DNA of 46,979 bases from Polyangiaceae bacterium. Lineage in GTDB: Bacteria; Myxococcota_A; Polyangia; Polyangiales; Polyangiaceae. Shown piece after piece: positions 8,701-15,484 of the stretch. The stretch lies in the NCBI GenBank assembly GCA_025937895.1, contig JAICQL010000036.1, forward strand, positions 1 to 46,979. The letters are read 5' to 3'. The notes beneath the pieces are model-generated. The model was not told the origin of the DNA. It saw only the letters and a program-made list of their open reading frames with translations, and did no database searches. The position numbers and the translations under genes are program-made. The first letter of the stretch is position 1. Each line of letters begins with the position of its first letter.

Positions 8701-8754
8701 GTTAGCGGGAGAGCGCGGGCTAGCGGGAGAGCGCGGGCTAGCGGGAGAGCGTGG
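8701..8754. repeat. Three tandem copies of an 18-bp unit
   Basis: Units are at 8701-8718, 8719-8736 and 8737-8754, with consensus GCTAGCGGGAGAGCGCGG; the copies differ at one or two positions. They lie in the spacer between the secreted-protein gene (start near 8593) and the four-helix-bundle gene. They follow a purine-rich stretch of GAGAGG/GGGCAG motifs at about 8658-8700. No coding function is apparent. Confidence 0.85.
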
Positions 8755-8882
8755 GTGGGTCGCACCTCTGCCAAGCTCTTGCGCCAGTTCCTTGCGTCGA
8801 GCGGCTGCGCTGAACGGCAGCGCTGCGCGGCGCTGCGCGGCGCTGAAGAGTGATGCGGCTGTGGCTCGGGTCTTCTCATTTT

Positions 8883-8971
8883 CGCAGCGTGCTCGCGCGT
8901 GTCCAGGCCGGGCCGGCTTAGCCGGTGCCCGCGCAGCGCGGGCAGCCTGGACACGCGCTGCGCGCGCTGCG
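8883..8971 (+). other. Three-way-junction inverted-repeat element (candidate structured RNA or cruciform)
   Basis: A perfect 14-bp arm pair (GCGCGTGTCCAGGC at 8895-8908 with GCCTGGACACGCGC at 8945-8958) encloses two further perfect hairpins. They are CCGGC-TTA-GCCGG at 8913-8925 and GCCCGCGC-A-GCGCGGGC at 8927-8943. Beyond a small internal loop, CGCAGCG (8883-8889) pairs with CGCTGCG (8965-8971). Almost every base is paired, giving a compact three-way junction that ends 50 nt before the ATG of the four-helix-bundle gene. It could be a structured 5' leader, a small RNA, a mobile-element end or a terminator-like barrier. Transcription has not been shown. Confidence 0.6.
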
Positions 8972-9020
8972 GCGTCGATGGGGCCCTCGCTCGGAGGGCT
9001 TCACTCACAGGGAGTCCGCC

Positions 9021-9350
9021 ATGACGCTCGAGATCTACCCCGTCGTCCTCGATTTGGTTCGCAAGCTCTCACCGTATCTGCCTGTGTTGCGTGCGCGTAG
9101 CGCCTCGCTCGGCGATCAGCTGGAGCGGGCGCTCATCAGCATTCCGTTGAATCTGGCCGAAGGCGCCTATTCGCGCGGCAAGAACCGGCACGCTCGCTAT
9201 CAGTCGGCCGCTGCCTCGGCGCGGGAAGCGCTGGCGTGCCTCGAAACGGCAGAGGCGCTCGGCTGGATTCAACCACTCTCGCCAGAGCTCACTGCTCTGT
9301 TTCATCGCGTGATTGGCACGCTCGTTCGGCTGGTGCACCCGCGCCGCTAG
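9021..9350 (+). CDS. Four-helix bundle protein (23S rRNA intervening-sequence protein family)
   Basis: The ATG at 9021 follows CAGGGAGTCCGCC, a good ribosome site, giving 109 residues. The sequence is fully helical in character. It has the family's hallmark segment SLGDQLERALISIPLNLAEGAYSRGKNRHARYQSAAASAREALACLETAEALG, in which the 'QL.RA..SIP.NLAEG' helix and the later 'A..SA.E....LE.A..LG' helix are diagnostic. Family members were first noticed inside intervening sequences of 23S rRNA and resemble Avd, the basic four-helix accessory protein of diversity-generating retroelements. Their biochemical role is largely unresolved, and nucleic-acid binding is likely from the Arg-rich surface. Here the gene is free-standing, not in rRNA, and is preceded by an elaborate inverted-repeat element. 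Its stop is 4 bp from the stop of the convergent GH16 gene. Confidence 0.88.
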   Translation: MTLEIYPVVLDLVRKLSPYLPVLRARSASLGDQLERALISIPLNLAEGAYSRGKNRHARYQSAAASAREALACLETAEALGWIQPLSPELTALFHRVIGTLVRLVHPRR

Positions 9351-9354
9351 TCGC

Positions 9355-10845
9355 CTACTCCACCTGTTGAAACACGCGTACGAAGTCAATTTCGTAGCGG
9401 ACGGGGAAGGGGACGTTGCTGGGGTTGCCGCCTGCCTGGCCGCCGATGGCGAGGTTGAGCAGGGTGTAGGCGGGGTTCGAGAAGGGGCTGCGGCCGTCGG
9501 GATTGCGTAGCTCGGAGAGGGTCAATGAGTTGAGCTCGCGGCCGTCGACGCTGAGCACGATGCGCTGCTCGTCCCAGTCCATACGGTAGAGGTGGAAGCG
9601 GACGTCCCAGTCGGCGTCGCCGAGCGCGGTGAGGGGGGTGGCCACGGCGTCCCAGTTGCCCTCCCAGCGGGTGTTGGTGCCGACGACGAAGTTGGCGTGC
9701 AGCGCGCCGTTGTAGAACTCGAGGATGTCGATCTCGCCGTTGGAGGGCCACTCACCGTCATTGCCGAGCATCCACCAGGCGGGCCACAGCCCCGTGTACG
9801 CGGGGAAGCGCGCGCGTAGCTCCAGGCGGCCGAAGCGAAAGCTCTGCTTGCCGCGGCTGTGCAGGCTGGCAGACGTGTACTCGGCGAGCTGGCGTGAGGT
9901 CTTCCAGTCGTTGCTGCCGGCGCGGTAGCTGGGGTTGGGCACTCGCTCGCGCCGGCCCTCGATGATCAGGAAGCCGGAGCGCACGCTGGCGTTCTCGGGC
10001 TGGTACCACTGCGCCTCTTCGTTGCGTACGAAGCCGGTCTCGAAGGACCAGTTGGCGGGATCGGGCGCGCCCTCCACGTCAAACTCGTCCTGCCACACCA
10101 GCTCGTACCCGTCGTATCGAGGCACGGCAGGCTGTGCCACGGGGCACGCGGGCAAGGTGCTGGCACAGGTGATGCGCGCGTCGGCCCAGTCGGCATGATC
10201 GCTGCCGTTGCCGGCGCCCGCGGCGACCACCAGCTGCAGCTGTTGCACGCCGCTCACGTCGAGCTCCAGCGCGCGCTCGCCGTCCGCCCCCGTGAGCTCG
10301 CCGGTCTCGCCCAGGAGCTGGCCGTCGCCCAGCACCTGGAAGCTCACGGAGCCGGCGCCCTTCATCTCCGCGTCCACCCCGACGCGCGCCGAAAACACCG
10401 AGCAGCTGCCGCCGAGCGCAAAGCTGACCGCAGAGGGCGCATGGGTGCCGAGCCCCTTGCTGAACACGGTGGAGCCCAGCACCAGCGGCCCGCCGTCGCC
10501 CGGCTCCTGCTCACCATTGCTGCGATCGCGCTCGATGGGGCCCCAGCCGTTCTGCTCTGCCGCGGCGCACAGCTCGCTCAGCTGCAGGGTGACGGGGGCT
10601 CCCGGCGCAGCGGGAGTTGTGGGCGTTGCGGGCGGAGCCAGCGGCAGCTCACCCGGCACTGCGCCTTCATTGCTACCCTCTCCGCTGGGGGTGGGCTGCG
10701 GCGCGGGCTCGAGGCTGCCGGTGACGGGGGGCCCGTCCGGGGACGCTGGCGCCGTGCCCTCCGAACCCGCCGGCTCGGACGAGGTGCAGGCGAGCAGCAA
10801 GGCAAAGGAGGAGACCAGCAGCCAGGGCGGACGAGCTCGAGCCAT
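9355..10845 (-). CDS. GH16 beta-glucanase/laminarinase-type lipoprotein with NPCBM domain
   Basis: The start at ATG 10845 gives 496 residues and a signal peptide ending at the lipobox LLAC (Cys20). A Ser/Pro/Gly-rich linker (about 21-85) leads to an NPCBM-type carbohydrate-binding domain (about 87-227, with the typical WGPIERDRSNGE...GLGTHAPS start). The GH16 catalytic domain follows (about 245-495). It contains the ExDxxE signature GEIDILEF, where Glu371 is the expected nucleophile, Asp373 assists and Glu376 is the acid/base, plus the upstream WPAWWML aromatic patch of laminarinase-like members. The protein probably cleaves beta-1,3- or mixed-linkage glucans at the cell surface. Regulation may involve the paired CCAGAGCTGG dyads about 115 bp upstream. 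The gene is convergent with, and 4 bp from, the four-helix-bundle gene. Confidence 0.9.
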   Translation of the reverse strand: MARARPPWLLVSSFALLLACTSSEPAGSEGTAPASPDGPPVTGSLEPAPQPTPSGEGSNEGAVPGELPLAPPATPTTPAAPGAPVTLQLSELCAAAEQNGWGPIERDRSNGEQEPGDGGPLVLGSTVFSKGLGTHAPSAVSFALGGSCSVFSARVGVDAEMKGAGSVSFQVLGDGQLLGETGELTGADGERALELDVSGVQQLQLVVAAGAGNGSDHADWADARITCASTLPACPVAQPAVPRYDGYELVWQDEFDVEGAPDPANWSFETGFVRNEEAQWYQPENASVRSGFLIIEGRRERVPNPSYRAGSNDWKTSRQLAEYTSASLHSRGKQSFRFGRLELRARFPAYTGLWPAWWMLGNDGEWPSNGEIDILEFYNGALHANFVVGTNTRWEGNWDAVATPLTALGDADWDVRFHLYRMDWDEQRIVLSVDGRELNSLTLSELRNPDGRSPFSNPAYTLLNLAIGGQAGGNPSNVPFPVRYEIDFVRVFQQVE

Positions 10846-10960
10846 GAGCCGGCCATCATCGCCCGTGCCGCGCTGGCTCGGCAAGCGCGGCGCCTCACGC
10901 GGGGCCGTGGCCTCACTCGCGGCAGCGCACGAGGCCGGTGGCACAGCTCTCACCCGACTG

Positions 10961-10994
10961 CGCCAGAGCTGGCACAACACGCGCCAGAGCTGGC
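10961..10994. promoter_or_regulatory. Paired 13-bp direct repeats containing CCAGAGCTGG dyads
   Basis: CGCCAGAGCTGGC occurs at 10961-10973 and again at 10982-10994, a 21-bp period equal to two helical turns. Each copy holds the dyad CCAG-AG-CTGG. The pair lies 116-150 bp upstream of the GH16 start codon and downstream of the hybrid kinase stop. The arrangement suits cooperative binding of a dimeric regulator, but the regulator is unknown. Confidence 0.4.
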
Positions 10995-11047
10995 CCGCGC
11001 CGGTGCGCCGAGCGCTGTATGGAACCTGCCACCCGGACCTGGGCGCT

Positions 11048-12748
11048 TCAGGTCCCGAGCAGCTGCTTCAGCCGCGTGCCGAGCGCGTTGCGCGTGTAGG
11101 GCTTCTGCAGAAAGCTGCCCATGTCCTGGCTGCTGAAGCGCTGCTGCATCTCCTCTTCGGCGTAGCCGCTGCAGAGCAGCACCTTGAGGTCGGGGCGGCG
11201 CTGCCGGAGCTGTTCGAGCACTTGATCGCCGCTCAGATCGGGCATGGTCACGTCCAGCAGCACGGCGCGGATCTCGCTGGCGTGGCGCTCGAACTCGCGC
11301 AGCGCTTCCAGCCCGCTCGCCGCCGCGAGCACGTCGAAGCCGAGATCGCGCAGCAGCAGCTCTGTCGCCGCGCGCACCCGCGGGTCGTCGTCCACCATCA
11401 GCACGAGCCCTGAGCCCATCCACGTCGAAGCGGGCTCGGAGAGCCGTGCGGGTGCAGGCCGCAGCGGCAGGTCGGTGCAGGGCAGCAGCACTTTGATGGT
11501 GGTGCCGCGACCGATGGCAGTGCGCAGCACGATGCCGCCGCCGTGCCCGCGTACGATCCCCTGCACCGCCGACAGCCCCAGGCCGCGGCCGGTGAACTTG
11601 GTGGTGAAGAAGGGCTCGAACAGGCGGGCGCGCGTCTCTTCACTCATGCCGCAGCCGTCATCGCTGACCTCGAGAAAGGCGTACGTTGCCGGGGGCAGGG
11701 GCAAGGGGCCGTACAGATCGGCCAGCGCCGCGCGCACCTGCTCCGTGCCGGTGCGCACCTGGATCACGCCTGCATGGTCACCCAGCGCGTCGGAGGCGTT
11801 GGTGATGAGGTTCATGATCACCTGCCGGAGCTGGGCGATGTCCGCCTGCACTGCCGGCAGCTCCGGCATCAGCTCGTATTTCACCTGCGCCTTCTTCGAG
11901 AGCGAGGCGCCCAGCAGGTGGGTCATGTCCAGCACGAGCTCCGTCAAGGAGACGGGGCGGACGTCGAAGTGACCGCGTCCGGAGTAGGCGAGCATCTGGT
12001 TGGTGAGCTCGGCCGCGTGCAGGGCGGCGTTGCGGATGTCGGCGACCCGCTCGGAGGCATAGCTGGTATCCTCCGCCTCCGCGAGCGCGCGCAGGGCCAG
12101 CTCGGCGTTGGTGAGCACGCTGACCAGCAGGTTGTTGAAGTCGTGCGCGATGCCCCCGGCGAGCACACCCAGGCTCTCGAGCTTCTGGGTCTCCTGCATG
12201 CGCCGCTCGAGCAGCTGCCGCTGCTCCTCTGCCCGCTTGCGCTCGGTGATGTCACGGGCGAGCCCCACCGTGCCGGTGACCCGCCCGTGCGCGTCGCGGA
12301 TGGGCGTCTTGAGCGTCTCGAACCACTTGACGTTACCGCCCTCGACGATGCGCTCCTCCACGAACAGCCGCTCGCCGCTGGCCATGATGCGCTGATCGTC
12401 CTGCATGTACTTATCGGCGTGCTCGAGCGGCCAGACGTCGCGGTCCGTCTTGCCGAGAATGGCCGTCTTCGGGTAGCCACAGGCGCGCGCGAACCCCTCA
12501 TTGACCGCGAGAAAGACGCCGCGCCGGTTCTTCATCCAGGCCATGTGGGGGATGTTGTCCAGCAAGGCCTGGGCCTGGGCTCGGGCGCCCAGCACCTGCT
12601 CCTCCGCCTCCGCCAGTCGATCGAGCAGGTCCTCCAGCTCCGCCGTCCGGGCTCGTAGCGCCACGACCTCGCGCTCCAGCCCCTCGCGCTCCAGCCCCTC
12701 GCTGGTCAGCGCCTCATCCCGCCCCCGCGCCTCTCGCATGTTTCGCAT
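11048..12748 (-). CDS. Soluble PAS hybrid sensor histidine kinase with C-terminal receiver
   Basis: ATG 12748 (MRNMREARGRDEAL) is preferred, giving 566 residues. The frame stays open to 13099, but the extra part is translated repeat and low-complexity DNA. Order of parts: a coiled coil (about 15-60), a PAS domain (about 60-170, ending in the PAC motif GLARDITERKRAEE), and a HisKA domain with the H-box GGIAHDFNNLL (phosphorylated His202). A HATPase domain follows with N-box NLITNASDAL and G-boxes DDGCGMS and GRGLGLSAV, then a receiver with acidic VDDDP, phospho-acceptor Asp499 in LLDVTMPD and Lys in LQKPY. No membrane segment is present, so it senses a cytoplasmic signal through PAS. Phosphate probably passes from His202 to Asp499 and then to an unlinked partner. 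No response regulator with an output domain is adjacent. Confidence 0.92.
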   Translation of the reverse strand: MRNMREARGRDEALTSEGLEREGLEREVVALRARTAELEDLLDRLAEAEEQVLGARAQAQALLDNIPHMAWMKNRRGVFLAVNEGFARACGYPKTAILGKTDRDVWPLEHADKYMQDDQRIMASGERLFVEERIVEGGNVKWFETLKTPIRDAHGRVTGTVGLARDITERKRAEEQRQLLERRMQETQKLESLGVLAGGIAHDFNNLLVSVLTNAELALRALAEAEDTSYASERVADIRNAALHAAELTNQMLAYSGRGHFDVRPVSLTELVLDMTHLLGASLSKKAQVKYELMPELPAVQADIAQLRQVIMNLITNASDALGDHAGVIQVRTGTEQVRAALADLYGPLPLPPATYAFLEVSDDGCGMSEETRARLFEPFFTTKFTGRGLGLSAVQGIVRGHGGGIVLRTAIGRGTTIKVLLPCTDLPLRPAPARLSEPASTWMGSGLVLMVDDDPRVRAATELLLRDLGFDVLAAASGLEALREFERHASEIRAVLLDVTMPDLSGDQVLEQLRQRRPDLKVLLCSGYAEEEMQQRFSSQDMGSFLQKPYTRNALGTRLKQLLGT

Positions 12749-13472
12749 CACTCTGCCCGGCCGTGCGGCTCCGAGCAAGAGCGAGCGTGCCCGCGTCAGG
12801 AGGCAGCCCCGCGCGGAGCCCCGACGAGTGGGCGGAAGTGCCAGCTGGCGGCGCGAGTAGGGTGCTGTTGCACCAAAATTATCTGCAGGCGACACGCCCC
12901 CCGCCTGCCGCGAAGGGCTGGACGAGCCGCGGGCGAGCGGCGCAGCGCAGAGCTCCAGGTACTGCAGGTGCCCCTTTACTTCGATCGCTCTGCTGTCCGG
13001 TGGTGATGACGAGGGCCGCTCGCGCGCGACGGAGGTGAGTCTCGAGACGCAGCGCTCGCTCGCTCGCTCGCTCGCTCGCTCGCTCACTGACTCACTCACT
13101 CACACGAGGGGTGACGTTCGCGAGCGCTCGTCACGAGCTCACCGCGTGATCACGCTCGCCATCGCGCTTACCCATCGCTGAAGGCGAAGGCACTGATCGC
13201 CTGCGATCGTGCGACGCGCGCGCGTGACTTGTCAGATCGCAGCTCGACCCTGAGAGCAGAAGATTCGTGGTGCAGCGCATGGCGTTGCGACCGACCATCG
13301 CAGCGCAGGTCCAACGTCGCGCCATGCAGTCTCACGAGAGACAGAGCCGCTTGCTCGCAGCGGGTTCGCCCCACTAGGTTGCCGGCCTTCAGCCGAGCCC
13401 GCGCCTCGCGCGCTACGCGTGACCTGAAGCGTGTCGAGCTCGGCGTCTTGCTCGATCCCGAGGAACTCTCCC
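12749..13472. other. 724-bp divergent intergenic region
   Basis: It separates the minus-strand hybrid kinase from the plus-strand GH5 gene and must contain both promoters. It holds the tetranucleotide tract at 13054-13101. A good ribosome site (GAGGAACTCTCCC) precedes the GH5 ATG. Several open frames cross the region but have no signal or domain character. I could not identify a convincing -35/-10 pair or operator. Confidence 0.6.
13054..13101. repeat. Tetranucleotide tract (GCTC)8-ACTG-(ACTC)3
   Basis: Eight uninterrupted GCTC units (13054-13085) are followed by ACTG and three ACTC units up to 13101. The tract is in the spacer between the kinase and GH5 genes, about 305 bp upstream of the kinase start codon. 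Perfect short tandem tracts of this kind can change length by slippage. Whether it sits in a promoter is not known. Confidence 0.9.
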
Positions 13473-15227
13473 ATGCGAACCCCCATCGTCTCCCGCTCCC
13501 TGACCAGCCTGCTCGCGCTGGCGTCTCTGTCCGTTGCTTGCTCCTCCGCTGACGGCGATGACTCGGACAGCCCGCCCTCTTTCGTCGGCTTGCCGGCGAT
13601 GCCGGCGCCCGGCGGCACGCTTGCGCCCGGCGGCACGCTTGCGCCCGGCGGCGCGCCTGCGCCCGGTGGCATGCCCGGGCTCGCGCCGACGGCCCCGGGC
13701 AGCGAAGGGCAGGGTACGCCGTCGCTGACGCCCGCTGCGCCGAGCGCTCCCGCAGCGGGCGGTGCTGCAGCGCCCGCGGCTCCTGCGGCTCCCGCTGCGC
13801 CCACCGATCCCGGCATGATGCCCGCCGCGCCGGCTGGCCCCGGCATGCTCGATGTCACGATCCAGGCGGAAACGCTGAACCAGACCGCCTCCAGCGGGGT
13901 CGGGCTCTTCCCGGTGCCGGGCGGCGGGCAATACGTCGGCGGCATCGAGGTCGGCAGCGTCGCGTGTTTCGACAACGTCGATCTCACCAATGTGCAGAGC
14001 ATCGACGTCTCGTACGGGCGCGACGGCAGCCTCGTCTCCTCGTCGGGGCGCTTCGCCATCCTGTGGGGCGGCGCCGACGTGACCACGGCGCAGAACCTGG
14101 GCGAGAAGCTGACCACCACCACGGGCGGCTGGGAGACCTTTCAGAGCATCAACGTGGGGCTGGCTCGCCCCGTCACCGGCGTTGGGCAGCTGTGCTTCCG
14201 CGGCCTGCAGGGCAACGGCATCCTCAACCTCGTGAGCTTCACCCTGCGCGGCATGCCGGGCGCGAATGATGGGGTCACCGACTTCAACATCGCGGTGCCC
14301 ACTGGCCCCGCCATCGCGCCGGTCCGCGTCTCTGGCAGCCAGGTCACCTTCGGCGGCCAGGCCACGAGCGTGGCGGGCAACTCGTTCTTCTGGTCCAACG
14401 GCAAATACAGCGCCGACCAGTTCTACAACGCCGACACGGTGAAGTGGCTGAAGGAAGACTGGGGCTCGCAGATCGTGCGCGCCGCCATGGCGGTCGATGA
14501 CAACAAGCCCGACGGGGCCACCCCGCTCGATCAGCTGGGCGGCTACCTCACCCATCCCTTCGACAACGAGTTCAACGTGCGGAAGGTGGTCAACGCCGCG
14601 ATTGAAAACGGCATGTACGTGATCATCGACTACCACGCGCACCGGGCGGAAGACAGCCGCGCCCAGGCGGTCGAGTTCTTCGGCGAGATGGCCTCCCTCT
14701 ACGGCAGCTTCAACAACGTCATCTACGAGGTCTACAACGAGCCGGTGAACACGGGCTGGCCCGTCATCAAGGACTACGCGGAGGACGTGATCGCGGCCAT
14801 CCGCGCCAACGATCCGGACAACCTGGTCATCGTCGGCACCCGCTTCTTCTCGCAAGAGGTGGAGGAGGCAGCGGACGACCCCATCAACGACCCGAACGTC
14901 GCCTACACCTTGCACTTCTACGCGGCCAGCCACGGGCAGGATCTGCGCGACAAGGCCCTGCGCGCGATGAACAAGGGCATCGCCCTGTTCGTCACCGAGT
15001 GGGGCACCACCGATGCCAGCGGCCAGGGTCAGCCCAACGCCGGCGCGACCCAGGCCTGGATGGACTTCCTCAAGGCCAACAACATCTCGCACTGCAACTG
15101 GTCCGTCGCCGATCTGAACCAGGGCTCGGCGGGGCTGCTCCGCGGCGCCAGCCCGAGCGGCGGCTGGAGCAACGCGCAGCTCTCGCAGTCGGGCCAGCTG
15201 GTGAAGAACATCATCAGCAGCTGGTGA
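13473..15227 (+). CDS. GH5 cellulase-type lipoprotein with CBM6-like module
   Basis: The start is ATG 13473, with AGGAA eight nt upstream, giving 584 residues. The signal peptide ends in LSVAC (Cys23). Residues 35-120 form an Ala/Pro/Gly linker with repeated GGTLAP/GGAPAP units. A beta-rich carbohydrate-binding module of CBM6 type spans about 126-260 (VTIQAETLNQTASSG...). The GH5 barrel spans about 290-584, with catalytic acid Glu423 in VIYEVYNEPVN and nucleophile Glu509 in LFVTEWGTTD. The His-rich loop YVIIDYHAH and HFYAASHGQD also match GH5 subfamily 2 endoglucanases. It probably cleaves beta-1,4-glucan outside the cell while anchored to the envelope. A strong hairpin follows 50 nt after the stop, so the gene is probably monocistronic. 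Confidence 0.92.
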   Translation: MRTPIVSRSLTSLLALASLSVACSSADGDDSDSPPSFVGLPAMPAPGGTLAPGGTLAPGGAPAPGGMPGLAPTAPGSEGQGTPSLTPAAPSAPAAGGAAAPAAPAAPAAPTDPGMMPAAPAGPGMLDVTIQAETLNQTASSGVGLFPVPGGGQYVGGIEVGSVACFDNVDLTNVQSIDVSYGRDGSLVSSSGRFAILWGGADVTTAQNLGEKLTTTTGGWETFQSINVGLARPVTGVGQLCFRGLQGNGILNLVSFTLRGMPGANDGVTDFNIAVPTGPAIAPVRVSGSQVTFGGQATSVAGNSFFWSNGKYSADQFYNADTVKWLKEDWGSQIVRAAMAVDDNKPDGATPLDQLGGYLTHPFDNEFNVRKVVNAAIENGMYVIIDYHAHRAEDSRAQAVEFFGEMASLYGSFNNVIYEVYNEPVNTGWPVIKDYAEDVIAAIRANDPDNLVIVGTRFFSQEVEEAADDPINDPNVAYTLHFYAASHGQDLRDKALRAMNKGIALFVTEWGTTDASGQGQPNAGATQAWMDFLKANNISHCNWSVADLNQGSAGLLRGASPSGGWSNAQLSQSGQLVKNIISSW

Positions 15228-15277
15228 GCGACCCTGCGCCCGCGCCCACTACAAGGTGCGCGGGCCGGGTTGGGCGC

Positions 15278-15320
15278 CCTCATCGAGCTGTCCGGAAGCG
15301 GAACGGACGGCTCGATGAGG
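15278..15320 (+). terminator. Strong hairpin after the GH5 gene
   Basis: A 17-bp stem (CCTCATCGAGCTGTCCG at 15278-15294 with CGGACGGCTCGATGAGG at 15304-15320) contains one U-G wobble and a 9-nt loop. It begins 50 nt after the GH5 stop codon. There is no T tract after the stem, so it may act as a transcript-stabilising or factor-assisted terminator rather than a classical intrinsic one. Confidence 0.55.
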
Positions 15321-15484
15321 CGCTCGCGAGCGAGCTGCCGGTCGCCGCTCGTGCCCGAGTTGCTGCATTGAAACACGCTGCCGCGGCCCCCACTGCTGAG
15401 CTGAACGCAGGGTTGCGACATGGCTTCGCGCAGAGCATCTGAGTACCGCCTGCGACGAGACGTGTCGCTGGTCCATGTCCTGGT

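Larger units (their letters stand above)
8594..9020. other. 427-bp intergenic region carrying repeats and a structured element
   Basis: This spacer separates the minus-strand secreted-protein gene from the plus-strand four-helix-bundle gene, so promoters for both are expected here. It holds the 18-bp tandem repeat (8701-8754) and the large inverted-repeat structure (8883-8971). I saw no credible open reading frame with coding-like composition and no convincing -35/-10 pair. Confidence 0.6.

Noticed and set aside
8701..8754. CRISPR-like array
   Set aside because: The copies are directly adjacent with no spacers and only three units, so this is a simple tandem repeat.
12749..13099. N-terminal extension of the hybrid kinase
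   Set aside because: The extra residues are a translation of the GCTC tract and low-complexity DNA; the ATG at 12748 opens a normal coiled coil and PAS domain.
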